The translations under genes were made by a program, and so were the position numbers. From Nocardia transvalensis (lineage in GTDB: Bacteria > Actinomycetota > Actinomycetes > Mycobacteriales > Mycobacteriaceae), in assembly GCF_015477765.1 (NCBI RefSeq), contig NZ_JADLQQ010000003.1, positions 310,001 through 374,000 on the forward strand: a stretch of DNA of 64,000 bases, given 5' to 3'. Position 1 is the stretch's first letter, and each line of letters starts with the position of its first letter. The notes under the pieces are model-generated. The model did not search any database. It worked only from the letters and a program-made list of their open reading frames with translations, and was not told where the DNA came from. Shown one piece after another: positions 26,237-36,100 of this stretch.

Positions 26237-27238
26237 ATGAGTCAGGCGAAGAAGGGTGGATTGGGGCGCGGGCTGGCCGCGTTGATCCCGACCGGGCCGA
26301 CCGACGTCCAGGGGCTCGGTAGCGCCGCGGCAAATGCCGTCATCGGTCTCGATCCGGTCGGTCCGCACCGGGCCTCGGACTATCTGCATCGGGTCCCCGA
26401 CCCGAGCGGTGGGCCCGATGCCGGGGCGGTATACCGGGAGATTCCGCCGGACCAGATCGAGCGCAATCCGAAGCAGCCGCGCCAGGTCTTCGATCAGGAG
26501 CCGCTGGACGAACTGATCCACTCGATCCGCGAATTCGGCCTCATGCAGCCGATCGTGGTTCGCCAGCTCGAGTCCTCCCCCACCCCGCGCTATCAACTCG
26601 TCATGGGCGAGCGGCGGTGGCGGGCCTCGCAGGAGGCCGGGCTGGAGGCCATCCCGGCGATCGTCCGGGAGACCTCCGACGAGTCGATGCTGCGTGACGC
26701 CCTGCTGGAGAACATCCACCGGGTACAGCTCAATCCTCTCGAAGAGGCGGCCGCCTATCAGCAGCTGCTCGAAGAGTTCGGCGTGACCCACGAGGAACTC
26801 GCCGCCCGTATCGGCCGATCCCGGCCGGTGGTCACCAATATGATCCGCCTGCTGAAGTTGCCGATTCCGGTGCAGCGGCGCGTCGCGGCCGGTGTCCTCT
26901 CGGCCGGACATGCGCGGGCCCTGCTGGGGCTCGAGGGCGGGGCCGAGGTACAGGAAAAGCTGGCGGAACGGATTGTCGCCGAAGGCCTATCGGTGCGGGC
27001 CACCGAGGAGGCCGTCACCCTGGCCAACCGGTATCCGGAGCAGGAGCAGGAGCGCCGCCCCGCCGAACGTAAACCCGTCTACGCGCCGGGGCTGGATCGT
27101 CTGGCCGAACGGCTGGCGGATTCCTTCGATACCCGGGTCACGGTGAGCATGGGTAAGAAGAAGGGCAAGATCGTCGTCGAATTCGGCGACCTCGCCGATC
27201 TCGAACGTATCGTCACGTTGATGGAGCAGCAGCGGTAG
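26237..27238 (+). CDS. parB: Chromosome partitioning protein ParB
   Basis: A 333-residue ParB. The N-terminus [14 protein letters not shown] binds ParA. The CTP-binding region shows NPKQPRQVF and [11 protein letters not shown], followed by [14 protein letters not shown]. The helix-turn-helix that reads parS is [20 protein letters not shown]. The C-terminal dimerisation domain ends [16 protein letters not shown]. It clamps and slides on DNA from parS with CTP and directs origin segregation. Confidence 0.97.
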   Translation: MSQAKKGGLGRGLAALIPTGPTDVQGLGSAAANAVIGLDPVGPHRASDYLHRVPDPSGGPDAGAVYREIPPDQIERNPKQPRQVFDQEPLDELIHSIREFGLMQPIVVRQLESSPTPRYQLVMGERRWRASQEAGLEAIPAIVRETSDESMLRDALLENIHRVQLNPLEEAAAYQQLLEEFGVTHEELAARIGRSRPVVTNMIRLLKLPIPVQRRVAAGVLSAGHARALLGLEGGAEVQEKLAERIVAEGLSVRATEEAVTLANRYPEQEQERRPAERKPVYAPGLDRLAERLADSFDTRVTVSMGKKKGKIVVEFGDLADLERIVTLMEQQR

Positions 27239-27299
27239 TTCTGCCTGGCGCATACGGCTCGAAAATGCCGGTGCACGGGGTCGATCATTGCCCTGGCTC

Positions 27300-27328
27300 C
27301 GAAACGTCACTGTGACGGTGACGTTTCG
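27300..27328 (+). terminator. Terminator after parB
   Basis: CGAAACGTCAC (27300-27310) and GTGACGTTTCG (27318-27328) form an 11-base-pair stem around a seven-base loop, 61 bases past the parB stop. It is less GC-rich than other hairpins here, so an operator role is also possible. Confidence 0.55.
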
Positions 27329-27439
27329 TGATCGACGAAGAACAGCACAGCGGTGCGGGTCACGGGCCCGTCGCAGATGGGAAATGAGGCAGTTCGCATT
27401 GATCGCTTATTCTTGCTTGCGAGTAGATTTTGATGCGGC

Positions 27440-28228
27440 GTGAGTGTGGACGAATCGGAAAGCTGGAGGCTGAGCAGAGCGGTGTCGACCAGCGTGACCG
27501 CACTTACCCTCGACGGGCTCGACAAACTCCCCGCACACGCCCGCAGATGCGTGTTCTGGGAGATCGACCCCGCCGTGGCGGAGGATTCTCGCGAATTCAG
27601 CGATCCGGTCTTCGAGAAGGAAGCCTGGCTGTCGACGGTCATGCTCGAATGGGGATCGTGCGGTCAGATCGCCATGGCACATGATCAGCCGGTCGGCTGT
27701 GCCCTGTATGCGCCACCGAGCGCCGTGCCGCGCGCCGGGCTCTTCCCTACGTCACCGGTGAGCCCGGACGCCGTCCTGCTGACCACGCTGCGCGTCGAAT
27801 TCGCCTACGAGGACACCGATACTGCCCACCGGCTTATTCAAGCCGTGGTGAGCGATTTGGTGCGCCGCGGTGTGCGGGCCATCGAGGCATTCGGCATCCG
27901 CAAGGATCCCGCGGCGACGGTGCTGTCGACCCGCGCGGTCAGTTCGATGATGCTCATGGAACGGATCGACACCCCGGCCTTCGGTATTCCGGCGACGGGT
28001 GGTTCGGCGGCGCCGCGCGGGTCGGATTCCTGCTCCCCCGAAAGCTGCATGATCGACGCGGACTTCCTCGAGGATGTCGGCTTCAAGGTGGTGGCGGCGC
28101 ATCAGCGCTTCCCGCGGCTGCGGCTGGAACTCGACAGCGACCATCTGTGGAAAGAAGACGTCGAGCGGGCGCTGGACCAGCTGTTGGCGGCGGCGTCCTT
28201 GAGCGAGCCTACGCGGGTGGGGTGCTAG
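27440..28228 (+). CDS. Conserved protein of the parB-cwlM interval (Rv3916c-like), GNAT-like
   Basis: A 262-residue protein at the position of M. tuberculosis Rv3916c. A central segment (LLTTLRVEFAYEDTDTAHRL followed by DLVRRGVRAIEAFG) and the late DADFLEDVGFKVVAAHQRFPRLRLEL resemble the strands and helices of a GNAT acetyltransferase, but the acetyl-CoA loop is not clear. GTG 27440 is used as start; a second GTG lies two codons on. It converges on cwlM. No activity is claimed. Confidence 0.75.
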   Translation: MSVDESESWRLSRAVSTSVTALTLDGLDKLPAHARRCVFWEIDPAVAEDSREFSDPVFEKEAWLSTVMLEWGSCGQIAMAHDQPVGCALYAPPSAVPRAGLFPTSPVSPDAVLLTTLRVEFAYEDTDTAHRLIQAVVSDLVRRGVRAIEAFGIRKDPAATVLSTRAVSSMMLMERIDTPAFGIPATGGSAAPRGSDSCSPESCMIDADFLEDVGFKVVAAHQRFPRLRLELDSDHLWKEDVERALDQLLAAASLSEPTRVGC

Positions 28229-28335
28229 CCCGCTCGGGTCGCGTACAGGTCCTGCGTCATATGCGGGGCCGGGTTCTGGGCGTACCCGACGAGTTACCCA
28301 TGTACTAACGAAATCAGTTGTTGCATTGTGAGGAA

Positions 28336-29535
28336 TTACATTCGGTCGGCGGCGGCGAGTTCTTCGGCGAGTAGTTCGGCGAAAGTGTATGTGCCCGTGG
28401 GCTGGTCGTCCTGGCCGAGCAGGTACAGGCGCTTCACCGAGATCAGGATCGCCTCCGCGATGACGTCGCGCATGCGCGGGTTGGTCAGGACCGAGGCGTC
28501 GTATTCGTTTGTGAGATAACCGATATCGACCTGAACGGTCGGCATTTTGGTGAGCCGCAACAGATCCCAGGTGCGGGCGTGAGTCCTGCAGTCCTGCAAC
28601 GAGGTTCGCGCCACGATCTCGCGCTGGATGAATCCGGCCAGCACTTGGCCGATCATCGAGACCGAGCCGTGCGAATTGCCGAAGTGGAAGCTCGCGACGC
28701 CGCTGGCCAGCGGGCTGGGGTTGGTGGCGCAGCGCAGCGAGATCATCAGATCCGCATCGAAGGTGTTGGAGGTCTCGGCCCGCTCGGCATCGGTCGGATT
28801 GGCACCCCACGGCCGGGACAGGAAGGTCTCCATCCCGGTCGCGGCCATGCGGCCCTCGAGGCGGCTGGCCAGGTCCCACAGGATCTCCGACTCGTAGACG
28901 TCGCCGAATTCGGTCGGCACCGCGAAACCCTTGTCGGGCCCGCCCAGGCCCGGATCGATGACGATTCGCTTGCCGGTCAGCTGCGGCCCGGCCCGGTGCA
29001 CGACCTCCTCTTCCGCGATCCGGTGCGGGTTGCCGCCGGTGACGCGCGCACCCAGCAACTCCAGCGAGCGCAGCGTGTCCGGACCGCAGATTCCGTCGGC
29101 GGACAGGCCGATCTCGCGCTGGAACGTGGTGAGCGCATCGTGGGTGTGCGGGCCGAAGTAGCCGTCGACGCGATGCACGTAATACCCCAGGTCCTGCAGG
29201 CGGCGCTGCAGCGTGGCGACGTCGTCACCGTAGAGCGGAGCCGACAACTGATAGATCAGCGTGCGCGCGCCCAGCCGGTAGGAGGCCTCCTTGAGGGCAC
29301 GGTAGGTGGCCGGGCCGACGACGCCGTCCACCAGCAGGCCGCGCTGCTGCTGGAAGGCGCGCACGGCCGAATCGAGATCGTGATCGAAGACGGCGTCGGA
29401 ATCCTTCCAATATGCGCCGTTCCCGTCGGACCGATCGGCCCCGTTGGGATGAATGTGCAGGAACCCGAGGCTTGCCAGGGTGCTCCGAACCTCTGCGACG
29501 GCTGGACCGGTATCGCCGTGACGAAGTCGGTGCAT
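28336..29535 (-). CDS. cwlM: CwlM, catalytically inactive amidase-fold regulator of peptidoglycan synthesis
   Basis: A 399-residue protein (start 29535, GGAAAGG upstream). Two PG-binding-1 domains lie at about 5-80 and 100-165, then an Amidase_3 fold from about 190. The zinc and catalytic positions are lost: the expected DPGHGG is DPGLGG (Leu197) and the expected ISIHAN is ISLRCA (Arg268); Glu215 remains. In mycobacteria CwlM is phosphorylated by PknB and then activates MurA, and non-phosphorylated CwlM binds MurJ, encoded nearby here. The threonine-rich TGTYTFAELLAEEL tail is the likely phosphorylation region. Confidence 0.9.
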   Translation of the reverse strand: MHRLRHGDTGPAVAEVRSTLASLGFLHIHPNGADRSDGNGAYWKDSDAVFDHDLDSAVRAFQQQRGLLVDGVVGPATYRALKEASYRLGARTLIYQLSAPLYGDDVATLQRRLQDLGYYVHRVDGYFGPHTHDALTTFQREIGLSADGICGPDTLRSLELLGARVTGGNPHRIAEEEVVHRAGPQLTGKRIVIDPGLGGPDKGFAVPTEFGDVYESEILWDLASRLEGRMAATGMETFLSRPWGANPTDAERAETSNTFDADLMISLRCATNPSPLASGVASFHFGNSHGSVSMIGQVLAGFIQREIVARTSLQDCRTHARTWDLLRLTKMPTVQVDIGYLTNEYDASVLTNPRMRDVIAEAILISVKRLYLLGQDDQPTGTYTFAELLAEELAAADRM

Positions 29536-29796
29536 GCGTGAGAGCCCTTTCCTTCCGCCAACCCGGGTACCCACTCATACGATGGTTCACACCCTCGCAC
29601 GACCGGAGCGTCGGTCGATTGTCTCAGACCCGGACCGAATTTCGGCAATTCTGCGAGTGCACGCAGATCGTACCCTCGATGCCGGCGTCGGGCCCCCGAG
29701 GTGGTGGTTTGCTGCCATCGCAGCAACCGCTCAGTGCCCGGCCGGCGCCGAAATACTACCCACCCGCCGCCGGCGTCCGGGATCGGTGTGCCGTCG

Positions 29797-30126
29797 TCAG
29801 AGGACGCCTTCCAGTTCACGCAGCAGGGCGGCCTTACCCTTGGCGCCGACGATCCGCTTGGTCTCCTTGCCGCCGGAGAACAGGATCATCGTCGGCAGGG
29901 ACAACACGCCGAAGTCGCGCGACGTGGTCGGGTTGGCGTCGGCGTCCAGCTTCGCCACCGTCAACTTGTCGGCATATGCGGCCGCGATCTCCTCCAGCAC
30001 GGGAGCGACCATCTTGCACGGGCCGCACCAGTCCGCCCAGAAATCGACGAGGACGGGCTTGGCACTGGCCAGCACGTCCTGGGCGAAGGTGGCGTCGGTG
30101 ACGGTCTTGGTGGCGGAATCGGGCAT
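29797..30126 (-). CDS. trxA: Thioredoxin
   Basis: A 109-residue thioredoxin with the active site WCGPCK (Cys34 and Cys37), the cis-proline in LSLPTMILF and the usual KLDADANP segment. It reduces protein disulfides in the cytoplasm and is recharged by TrxB, whose gene lies 45 bases upstream in the same direction. Confidence 0.97.
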   Translation of the reverse strand: MPDSATKTVTDATFAQDVLASAKPVLVDFWADWCGPCKMVAPVLEEIAAAYADKLTVAKLDADANPTTSRDFGVLSLPTMILFSGGKETKRIVGAKGKAALLRELEGVL

Positions 30127-30171
30127 GGGTGTACTCCTCGAACTGCGTGGGCACCGGGGTAGTGCGATGAA

Positions 30172-31158
30172 TCAGTTGGCGGTGACTTCCACCGGCTTAC
30201 CGGCGTGGTCCAGGGTGTTGCTGGTGATATCGCCCTTCTCGGCCAGCCACCGCTCGGCGTCGATGGCCGCCCGGCACCCGGTCCCGGCGGCGGTGATGGC
30301 CTGACGGTAGGTGTGGTCGACCAGGTCACCGGCGGCGAATACGCCCTCCACGGAGGTGGCGGTGGTCGGCTCCTGCACCAGCACGTAACCCTCGGGGTCC
30401 AGGTCGAGCTGGCCGCGGACCAGGTCGCTGCGCGGATCGTGGCCGATCGCGACGAACAGGCCCGTCGCGGCCAGCTCGGAGGTCTCACCGGTGCGGGTGT
30501 CGCGCAGCGTCAGGCTCGTCACGCTGTTCTCGCCGTGCACCTCGACGACCTCGGCATTGGTGATGAAGCGGATCTTCTCGTTGGCCTTGGCCCGCTCCAG
30601 CATGATGCGCGAGGCCCGGAACTCCTCACGGCGGTGCACGATGGTGACGCTGGCGGCGAATTTGGTGAGGAAGGTCGCCTCCTCCATGGCCGAGTCGCCG
30701 CCGCCGACGACCACGATGTCCTGACCCTTGAAGAAGAAGCCGTCACAGGTCGCGCAGGCGCTCACACCGCGGCCGAGCAGCCGCTGCTCCCCCGGGACGT
30801 TGAGGTAGCGGGCGGCCGAACCCATGGCGAGGATGATCGCGTAGGCCTGATAGGTCTCCCCGCCCACCGTGACGGACTTGACCGGACCGGACAGATCGAT
30901 GGCCTCGACGTCCTCGGTGCGGATATCCGTGCCGAACCGCTTGGCCTGTTCGCGCATCTCCTCCATGAGGTCGGGGCCCATGATGCCGTCGCGGAAGCCG
31001 GGGAAGTTCTCCACCTCGGTCGTCGTCATCAGGGCGCCGCCGAACTGGGTGCCCTCGAACAGCAGCGGCTCGAGTTCGGCACGGGCGGCATATACCGCGG
31101 CGGTGTAGCCGGCGGGGCCGGAGCCGACGATGATCAGATCGCGAACAGGCGTACTCAT
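30172..31158 (-). CDS. trxB: Thioredoxin reductase
   Basis: A 328-residue flavoprotein; start 31158 follows GGAAGGG. The FAD motif is [18 protein letters not shown], the redox-active disulfide is CATC (Cys135, Cys138), the NADPH motif is [13 protein letters not shown], and [21 protein letters not shown] closes the FAD domain. It transfers electrons from NADPH to thioredoxin. The block sigM, anti-sigma, trxB, trxA, cwlM is in the same order in mycobacteria. Confidence 0.97.
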   Translation of the reverse strand: MSTPVRDLIIVGSGPAGYTAAVYAARAELEPLLFEGTQFGGALMTTTEVENFPGFRDGIMGPDLMEEMREQAKRFGTDIRTEDVEAIDLSGPVKSVTVGGETYQAYAIILAMGSAARYLNVPGEQRLLGRGVSACATCDGFFFKGQDIVVVGGGDSAMEEATFLTKFAASVTIVHRREEFRASRIMLERAKANEKIRFITNAEVVEVHGENSVTSLTLRDTRTGETSELAATGLFVAIGHDPRSDLVRGQLDLDPEGYVLVQEPTTATSVEGVFAAGDLVDHTYRQAITAAGTGCRAAIDAERWLAEKGDITSNTLDHAGKPVEVTAN

Positions 31159-31290
31159 GGGGCCCTTCCGAGGGTGTTTGTCATCAGGCTTGTCAATCAA
31201 CAACAGGGTAAACGCTGTTGTTCCCCGCTCACGGCGCGCGCTGTGTTGTCGGCTCGCAAGCTCGCGGCTGCATCCCTGGTGGCCGCTTGG

Positions 31291-32124
31291 CTACCCAATA
31301 TCGCGCTCGGTGATCTTCTGTGGGTCGTCGGCGCTGCATCCGGTGCCGACGACCACCGCGGTGATCTTCGGCGGCCGAGGGCCGGTGAGCAGGATCAGCA
31401 CCGCGGGTTTGCCGCGAAAGGTGACGTTCATCGAGCCGAGCACCGTCCGGCCTGGCACCGCCGCGGCCGCGCAGCTGTTCAACGCGCCCGGACGCGACAG
31501 CGGCCCCGTCACATCGTTGCGGCCCATGGCGCCCAGGATTGTTCCGGTGGAGAGATCGTCATCGAGTGGGATGGCACCGGTTTCGGTGGTGGGCAGGGCA
31601 TTCGGAGGCGGGGTGTCACGGCCTCGCACGGCGTCCACGGCGACCAGGGATCCGGCAATGACCGCGACGGCCGCGGCCGCGGCGGTGATCCAGCGCAGGC
31701 GGCGCGAGCGGCGCTCGTCGAGGGAGATCGGGGCGCTCGGTTCGGCGGGTTCGGCGGGTTCGACGACCGGCATCGGGCGCGTCGAGGGTGCGTTGCCGCC
31801 GGCGTCGGGCGGCGGCGCGACCGGAAGGTGATGGACGGTGGCGACCCGATCGTCCTGGCCGTCGCCGCCGGACAGTTGGTCGAGCAAATGGTCGAGGCGG
31901 GCGGCCACCTGGGACGGCATGGGGTGGAGGACGTGGGGGTCGTTGCTCAGCGCGCGCAGCTCGGAGGTGACGTCGTCGAGGGAGCTCAGGAAGCGCAGCG
32001 CCTCCGGATCCTCGCGGACCTGCGGCCACAGCTGTGCGGAGAGATCGGGCGGCACATTGTCGGCGTGCAGATCGGCGAGCAGATCGGTCGAGAAGGGCGG
32101 CTGCGGCACCGAGCGGGCTGCCAT
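31291..32124 (-). CDS. Membrane anti-sigma factor for SigM
   Basis: A 277-residue protein. The start at 32124 follows AGGAGGTGCG; an alternative in-frame ATG at 32211 after GGAGAGGCG would add 29 charged residues. The N-terminus FSTDLLADLHADNVPPDLSA is the segment that aligns with mycobacterial Rv3912. A linker rich in Pro and Ala follows, then one membrane helix (RWITAAAAAVAVIAGSLVAV) and an extracytoplasmic domain with two cysteines (NSCAAA and GTGCSADD) that may form a disulfide. It likely holds SigM at the membrane until a signal releases it. Confidence 0.8.
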   Translation of the reverse strand: MAARSVPQPPFSTDLLADLHADNVPPDLSAQLWPQVREDPEALRFLSSLDDVTSELRALSNDPHVLHPMPSQVAARLDHLLDQLSGGDGQDDRVATVHHLPVAPPPDAGGNAPSTRPMPVVEPAEPAEPSAPISLDERRSRRLRWITAAAAAVAVIAGSLVAVDAVRGRDTPPPNALPTTETGAIPLDDDLSTGTILGAMGRNDVTGPLSRPGALNSCAAAAVPGRTVLGSMNVTFRGKPAVLILLTGPRPPKITAVVVGTGCSADDPQKITERDIG

Positions 32125-32322
32125 CGCACCTCCTGAGTCCTGTTCGCTCTGTTCGCCATCCCGCGCCCCGGGCCGGCGCCGCCGTGCGGTGGCTTCGCCC
32201 TTGTCGTCCATCGCCTCTCCGGGTCGGGCCTCGTGCTTGCGGTACCCGCAACGTCCCATCGGCGATGGGGCCTACGCGTACGGCGCGTGTTTTCGTCCGT
32301 CTCTAGTAATGACGCATCGCGA

Positions 32323-32958
32323 TCAACTCCGGTTCCCCGGGTTCCGCAGGAACCGCAACTCCTGTTGCAGTCGTTTGCGACCGCGGGCGCACCGGCTCTT
32401 GATCGTCCCCTCGGCGACGCCCAGCAACTGCGCCGCCTCCGCTACCGTATACCCCTCCATGTCGATGGCAACCAATGCCGCTCGCTGATCGTCGGGCAGC
32501 GCGAACAATGCGGCATCGACGACCATCGACACCTCCCGATGGGCGATATCGTCGCGTTCGTCGGCCGGTTCGGCCACCGTCTCGTCCGACAGCGAGACAC
32601 TCGGACGGGCCTTGTTGCGTCGGATCCGGTCCAGACAGGCATTGACCACGATGCGATGCAGCCAGCTGCGCACCTCGGCCTCGCCACGGAACGAGGCGGC
32701 ATTGCGATGCGCCGACAGCAGCGCCTCCTGCAGTGAGTCGGCGGCGTCCTCGGCCGTATAGGAGGTGCGCAGCGCCAGCTGCCACAGGTGGTCGTAGTGG
32801 CGCCGGAACAGGACGGCGAAAGCGTGGCGATGGCCCGCGGCATGCGCGGTGAGCAGTTCGAGATCGGTGGCCTCGGCGAGTTCGACCGAGCGGCGCCGGG
32901 CAGCGGGCGACTCGGAGGACCCCCTGCGGGATCGCTCGACCGCTTCAAACGACAACAC
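32323..32958 (-). CDS. sigM: ECF sigma factor SigM
   Basis: A 211-residue ECF sigma factor. Region 2 has HAFAVLFRRHYDHLWQLALR and AEDAADSLQEALLSAHRNAA, then WLHRIVVNACLDRIRRN. Region 4 has LPDDQRAALVAIDMEGYTVAEAAQLLGVAEGTIKSRCARGRKRL with its helix-turn-helix. Start GTG 32958 is used. SigM of M. tuberculosis controls secreted proteins and surface lipids. The upstream 216 bases (32959-33174) separate it from murJ and probably hold its promoter. Confidence 0.93.
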   Translation of the reverse strand: MLSFEAVERSRRGSSESPAARRRSVELAEATDLELLTAHAAGHRHAFAVLFRRHYDHLWQLALRTSYTAEDAADSLQEALLSAHRNAASFRGEAEVRSWLHRIVVNACLDRIRRNKARPSVSLSDETVAEPADERDDIAHREVSMVVDAALFALPDDQRAALVAIDMEGYTVAEAAQLLGVAEGTIKSRCARGRKRLQQELRFLRNPGNRS

Positions 32959-33174
32959 AAACCCCTAGGATCAGCGCTCACGGCGGCACCGGGCCCAAAA
33001 GTGGGACATCGCCGCATCTTTCGCGTCATCCAGGACCGAAGCACCAGATCCCAGGAAGCTCCCCTGCTGAGAGCGCGGTGTGAATCATATCGGCCGGAAC
33101 GAATCGGTAGCAACCAGACCGAGCGGATCGTGCCCCGGAAAATCGGGGCGGGTACGCGACGACCCGGCGGGCGG

Positions 33175-36100
33175 TCAGGGTGCGGCTTCGAAGCGAATGT
33201 CGCCGATCTGCGACTGGAACTGGCCGCCGTCGTTGGCCAGGGAGGTGATCCAGACGAGCACGTAGCGGGCCGGTTGATCGGCCCGCACGGCGATGTCGGT
33301 GTTGCCGTCGGACAGGGTGGCCTGTCCGATCAGCTGGGTCTGGTCGAGCGTGGGCGAGGCCGTGGGCGAGGTGCGGACCTCCACCACGGTGCCCGGACTG
33401 GGCGAGCTGATGGTCACCTTCGTCAACTTGCTGGGACTGCCGAGGGTGGTCAGGACCCCCACCCCCTTCTTGAGGGCGGGGAACTGCTGGAAGTACTGGT
33501 CGGTGCGCCAGGCCGTGCTCGGGTTGCCGTCCAGCACGGCGTTCACGCCGCCGACGTTGTCGGGCGTGCCCTCCGGGGAGAACACCGATGCGCCGGTGAC
33601 CGGCACCGGGGCGCTGCCGACGGTCGCCGGTGCCGACGCGGAGGCCGACGTCGGGTCCTGCGGGGCCACGCTGGCCGTGGTCAGGCCCAGCTTGCGCTGC
33701 TCGTCCAGCGGCTTGTCCGCCGAACTGGGCCCGAAGACATTCATCACCAGCCACCAGATGATCACGCCGATGGCCAGGGCGGTGAGCACGCCGAGGCCGA
33801 CGAGCACCCACATCATCCGTTGCGAGCGTTCACGTTCGGCGGCCAGCAGCTCCGGATCGGCCAGCGATTCGTCCGGCGCCGACGGCGCCCGCTGTCCCAG
33901 CCGCAGCACCGGGATGAAATCGGTCTTCTGATCGACCACCGAGGCCTGTTCCAGCACGTGCTGCACGGTCGCGGCGGTGCGGACGCCCTTGTTCGACTCC
34001 AGGGAGCGGACCGCGACCGCGGAGATCTCGAACGGCACCTCGGGCCGGATCTGGCGCGGCTCGACCGGCGTTCCGTCGGGACCGAAGTCGGCCGGGCGCA
34101 GCCCGCCGACCGTGGCCGCCGAACCCGTCACGCCGCCCGGGCGGATGGGCCAGCGCGCGGTGATCAGCGCGTACAGCATCGCGCCGAGCCCGCGCACGTC
34201 GGACTGCGCGTCGGAGTCGGCCAGGGTGCCCGGGAAGGCCAGCACCGCATCGCCGGAGGCGCTGATGCGGATCCGGTCGGGATGATCGATCGACAGCGAC
34301 CCACCGCCGCGGTGTGCGAGTTCGGCGGCGGCGGCCAGGGCGCGGATCGCGCGGGCCGCACCGATCGGCGACGGCACGGTCTCGGCCATCTCCCGCAGCG
34401 ACCGGCCGGGCGTCCACTCGGCCACGACGATGCCGCCGGAACTGCCGCGCACCACATCCAGCACGCGGGCCAAACCCGGCGAGTTGATGCGGCCCAGCCG
34501 CAGCGTGCGCGACAGGATCGCCTGCGGGCCGTCGTGCCCGGCATTGTCGGAGGCCTTCTGATCGGCGTCGACGAAGGTCAGCGCGACCTCACGGTCCAGC
34601 TTCACATCCAGCGCCTGCCAGAACTTCAGCCCGCGCGAACCACCGTGGCTGGCCAGCAGGCGGTAGCGCCCACCGGCCACCGATGCGCCCGGGATCAGCT
34701 TGGGCCCGCGCGGCTGGCGCCGCGACGGCGGCTCCACCCGCATGGGCGGCATCTCCGGGGATGCGACCGGCAGCATGCCGGTGTCGTAGCTCTGATCGCG
34801 CGGCGCCGATCGGCCCTCGTCGGCGGACGGGGCGGATTCGGCCTGCTGCGGGGCAGCCACATGCTGATCGACGTCACCCGTCTCGGGGTCCTCGGCGTGT
34901 GCGGCCGGTGGAACCTTCCCGGGCGGGACGTCGTCGGTGCGAACTGCACCTGCCGCCTCGGCGGCAGCATCGGCGGCCGGGACGTCCCCCGCCGCGTCGT
35001 CGCTCACCCTCGTTCCTCCTTCGCCCTGGTGTGTCGAGGTCCGATATACCGGCGCGGCACCGGGTCCGTCGCCGGTCCGGCTGATGTTCGGCTCCGCGCC
35101 GGTGCCGGAATCGGCATTTGCGTTTCTCTGCCGAACAGGGTACGGGAACTCGGTCATACCGGTGCGGTCAACCGCATTAGGCCGGATAACCGGCAAGACC
35201 ATGGTCTGCTGGCTGTCCATATACGGGTCGTACCGGTAGTAGTAGGGCGTATCGAGCTCCGGACGCGGCAGCACCGTGGTGGCTTCCGCATCCGCGCCGG
35301 CGCCCCCGAGACCCAGATCCGGTGCCGGCGGGGTGAGTCCGAGCCGCCGGGAGATCGAGACGGTGATGGCCACGATTTCCGGAATACCGACCAGGCGCAT
35401 CAGCCCGAACGCGACGCCGAACATCACGACGGCGTCGATGGCGACGCGGAAGATCGAACCGACCCCGCTCCCCAGGCGTGACAGTCCCAGGATCTGCTCG
35501 ACGATCAGCGTCACCGCCGCGCCCGCGACAGAGGCCAGCACCACGCGCGTCACGGTTCGCCCGACGTTGGACATGCGCAGATCGCCGAGGCTGCGGTGCA
35601 GCAGCCAGCCGCCGATGAAGGCACCGGCGGCGAACCCGAGACCATTGGCGACACCGAGCGCGATCACCACGTGCTCGTCGTCGAAGATCACCGGCGCCAG
35701 CGCCGACAGCACGATCTTGACCGTGGTGATGCCGAGAATGATCCAGGTCGGCGTCCATGCCTGTTCGCGGGCATAGAACACCCGCAGATGGATCAGCACC
35801 AGCGCGTAGGGGATGAGCGTGAAGGCCGACCAGCTGACCGCCTCACCCAGACGACCCGCATCGGTGCCGCCGAAATTCCCGTACGAGAACAGCGCATGGC
35901 CGACCTGAGGACCGGCGATGGTCAGGAACATGACCACGGGAACGAGCGCGATCATCGTCAGGCGGGTGGCAGCGGAGAGATCGTCGACGACGGCGGGAGT
36001 GTCATCGTCGGCGGCATTGCGGCTCAGCCGCGGCATGATCGCGGTCAGCACGGTGACACCGAGTACGCCGTAGGGCAGCATCAGAAGCAGCCAAGCCACG

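Noticed and set aside
27307..27642. Leftward 111-codon frame over the parB terminator
   Set aside because: Overlaps the well-supported protein on the plus strand and the hairpin; shadow.
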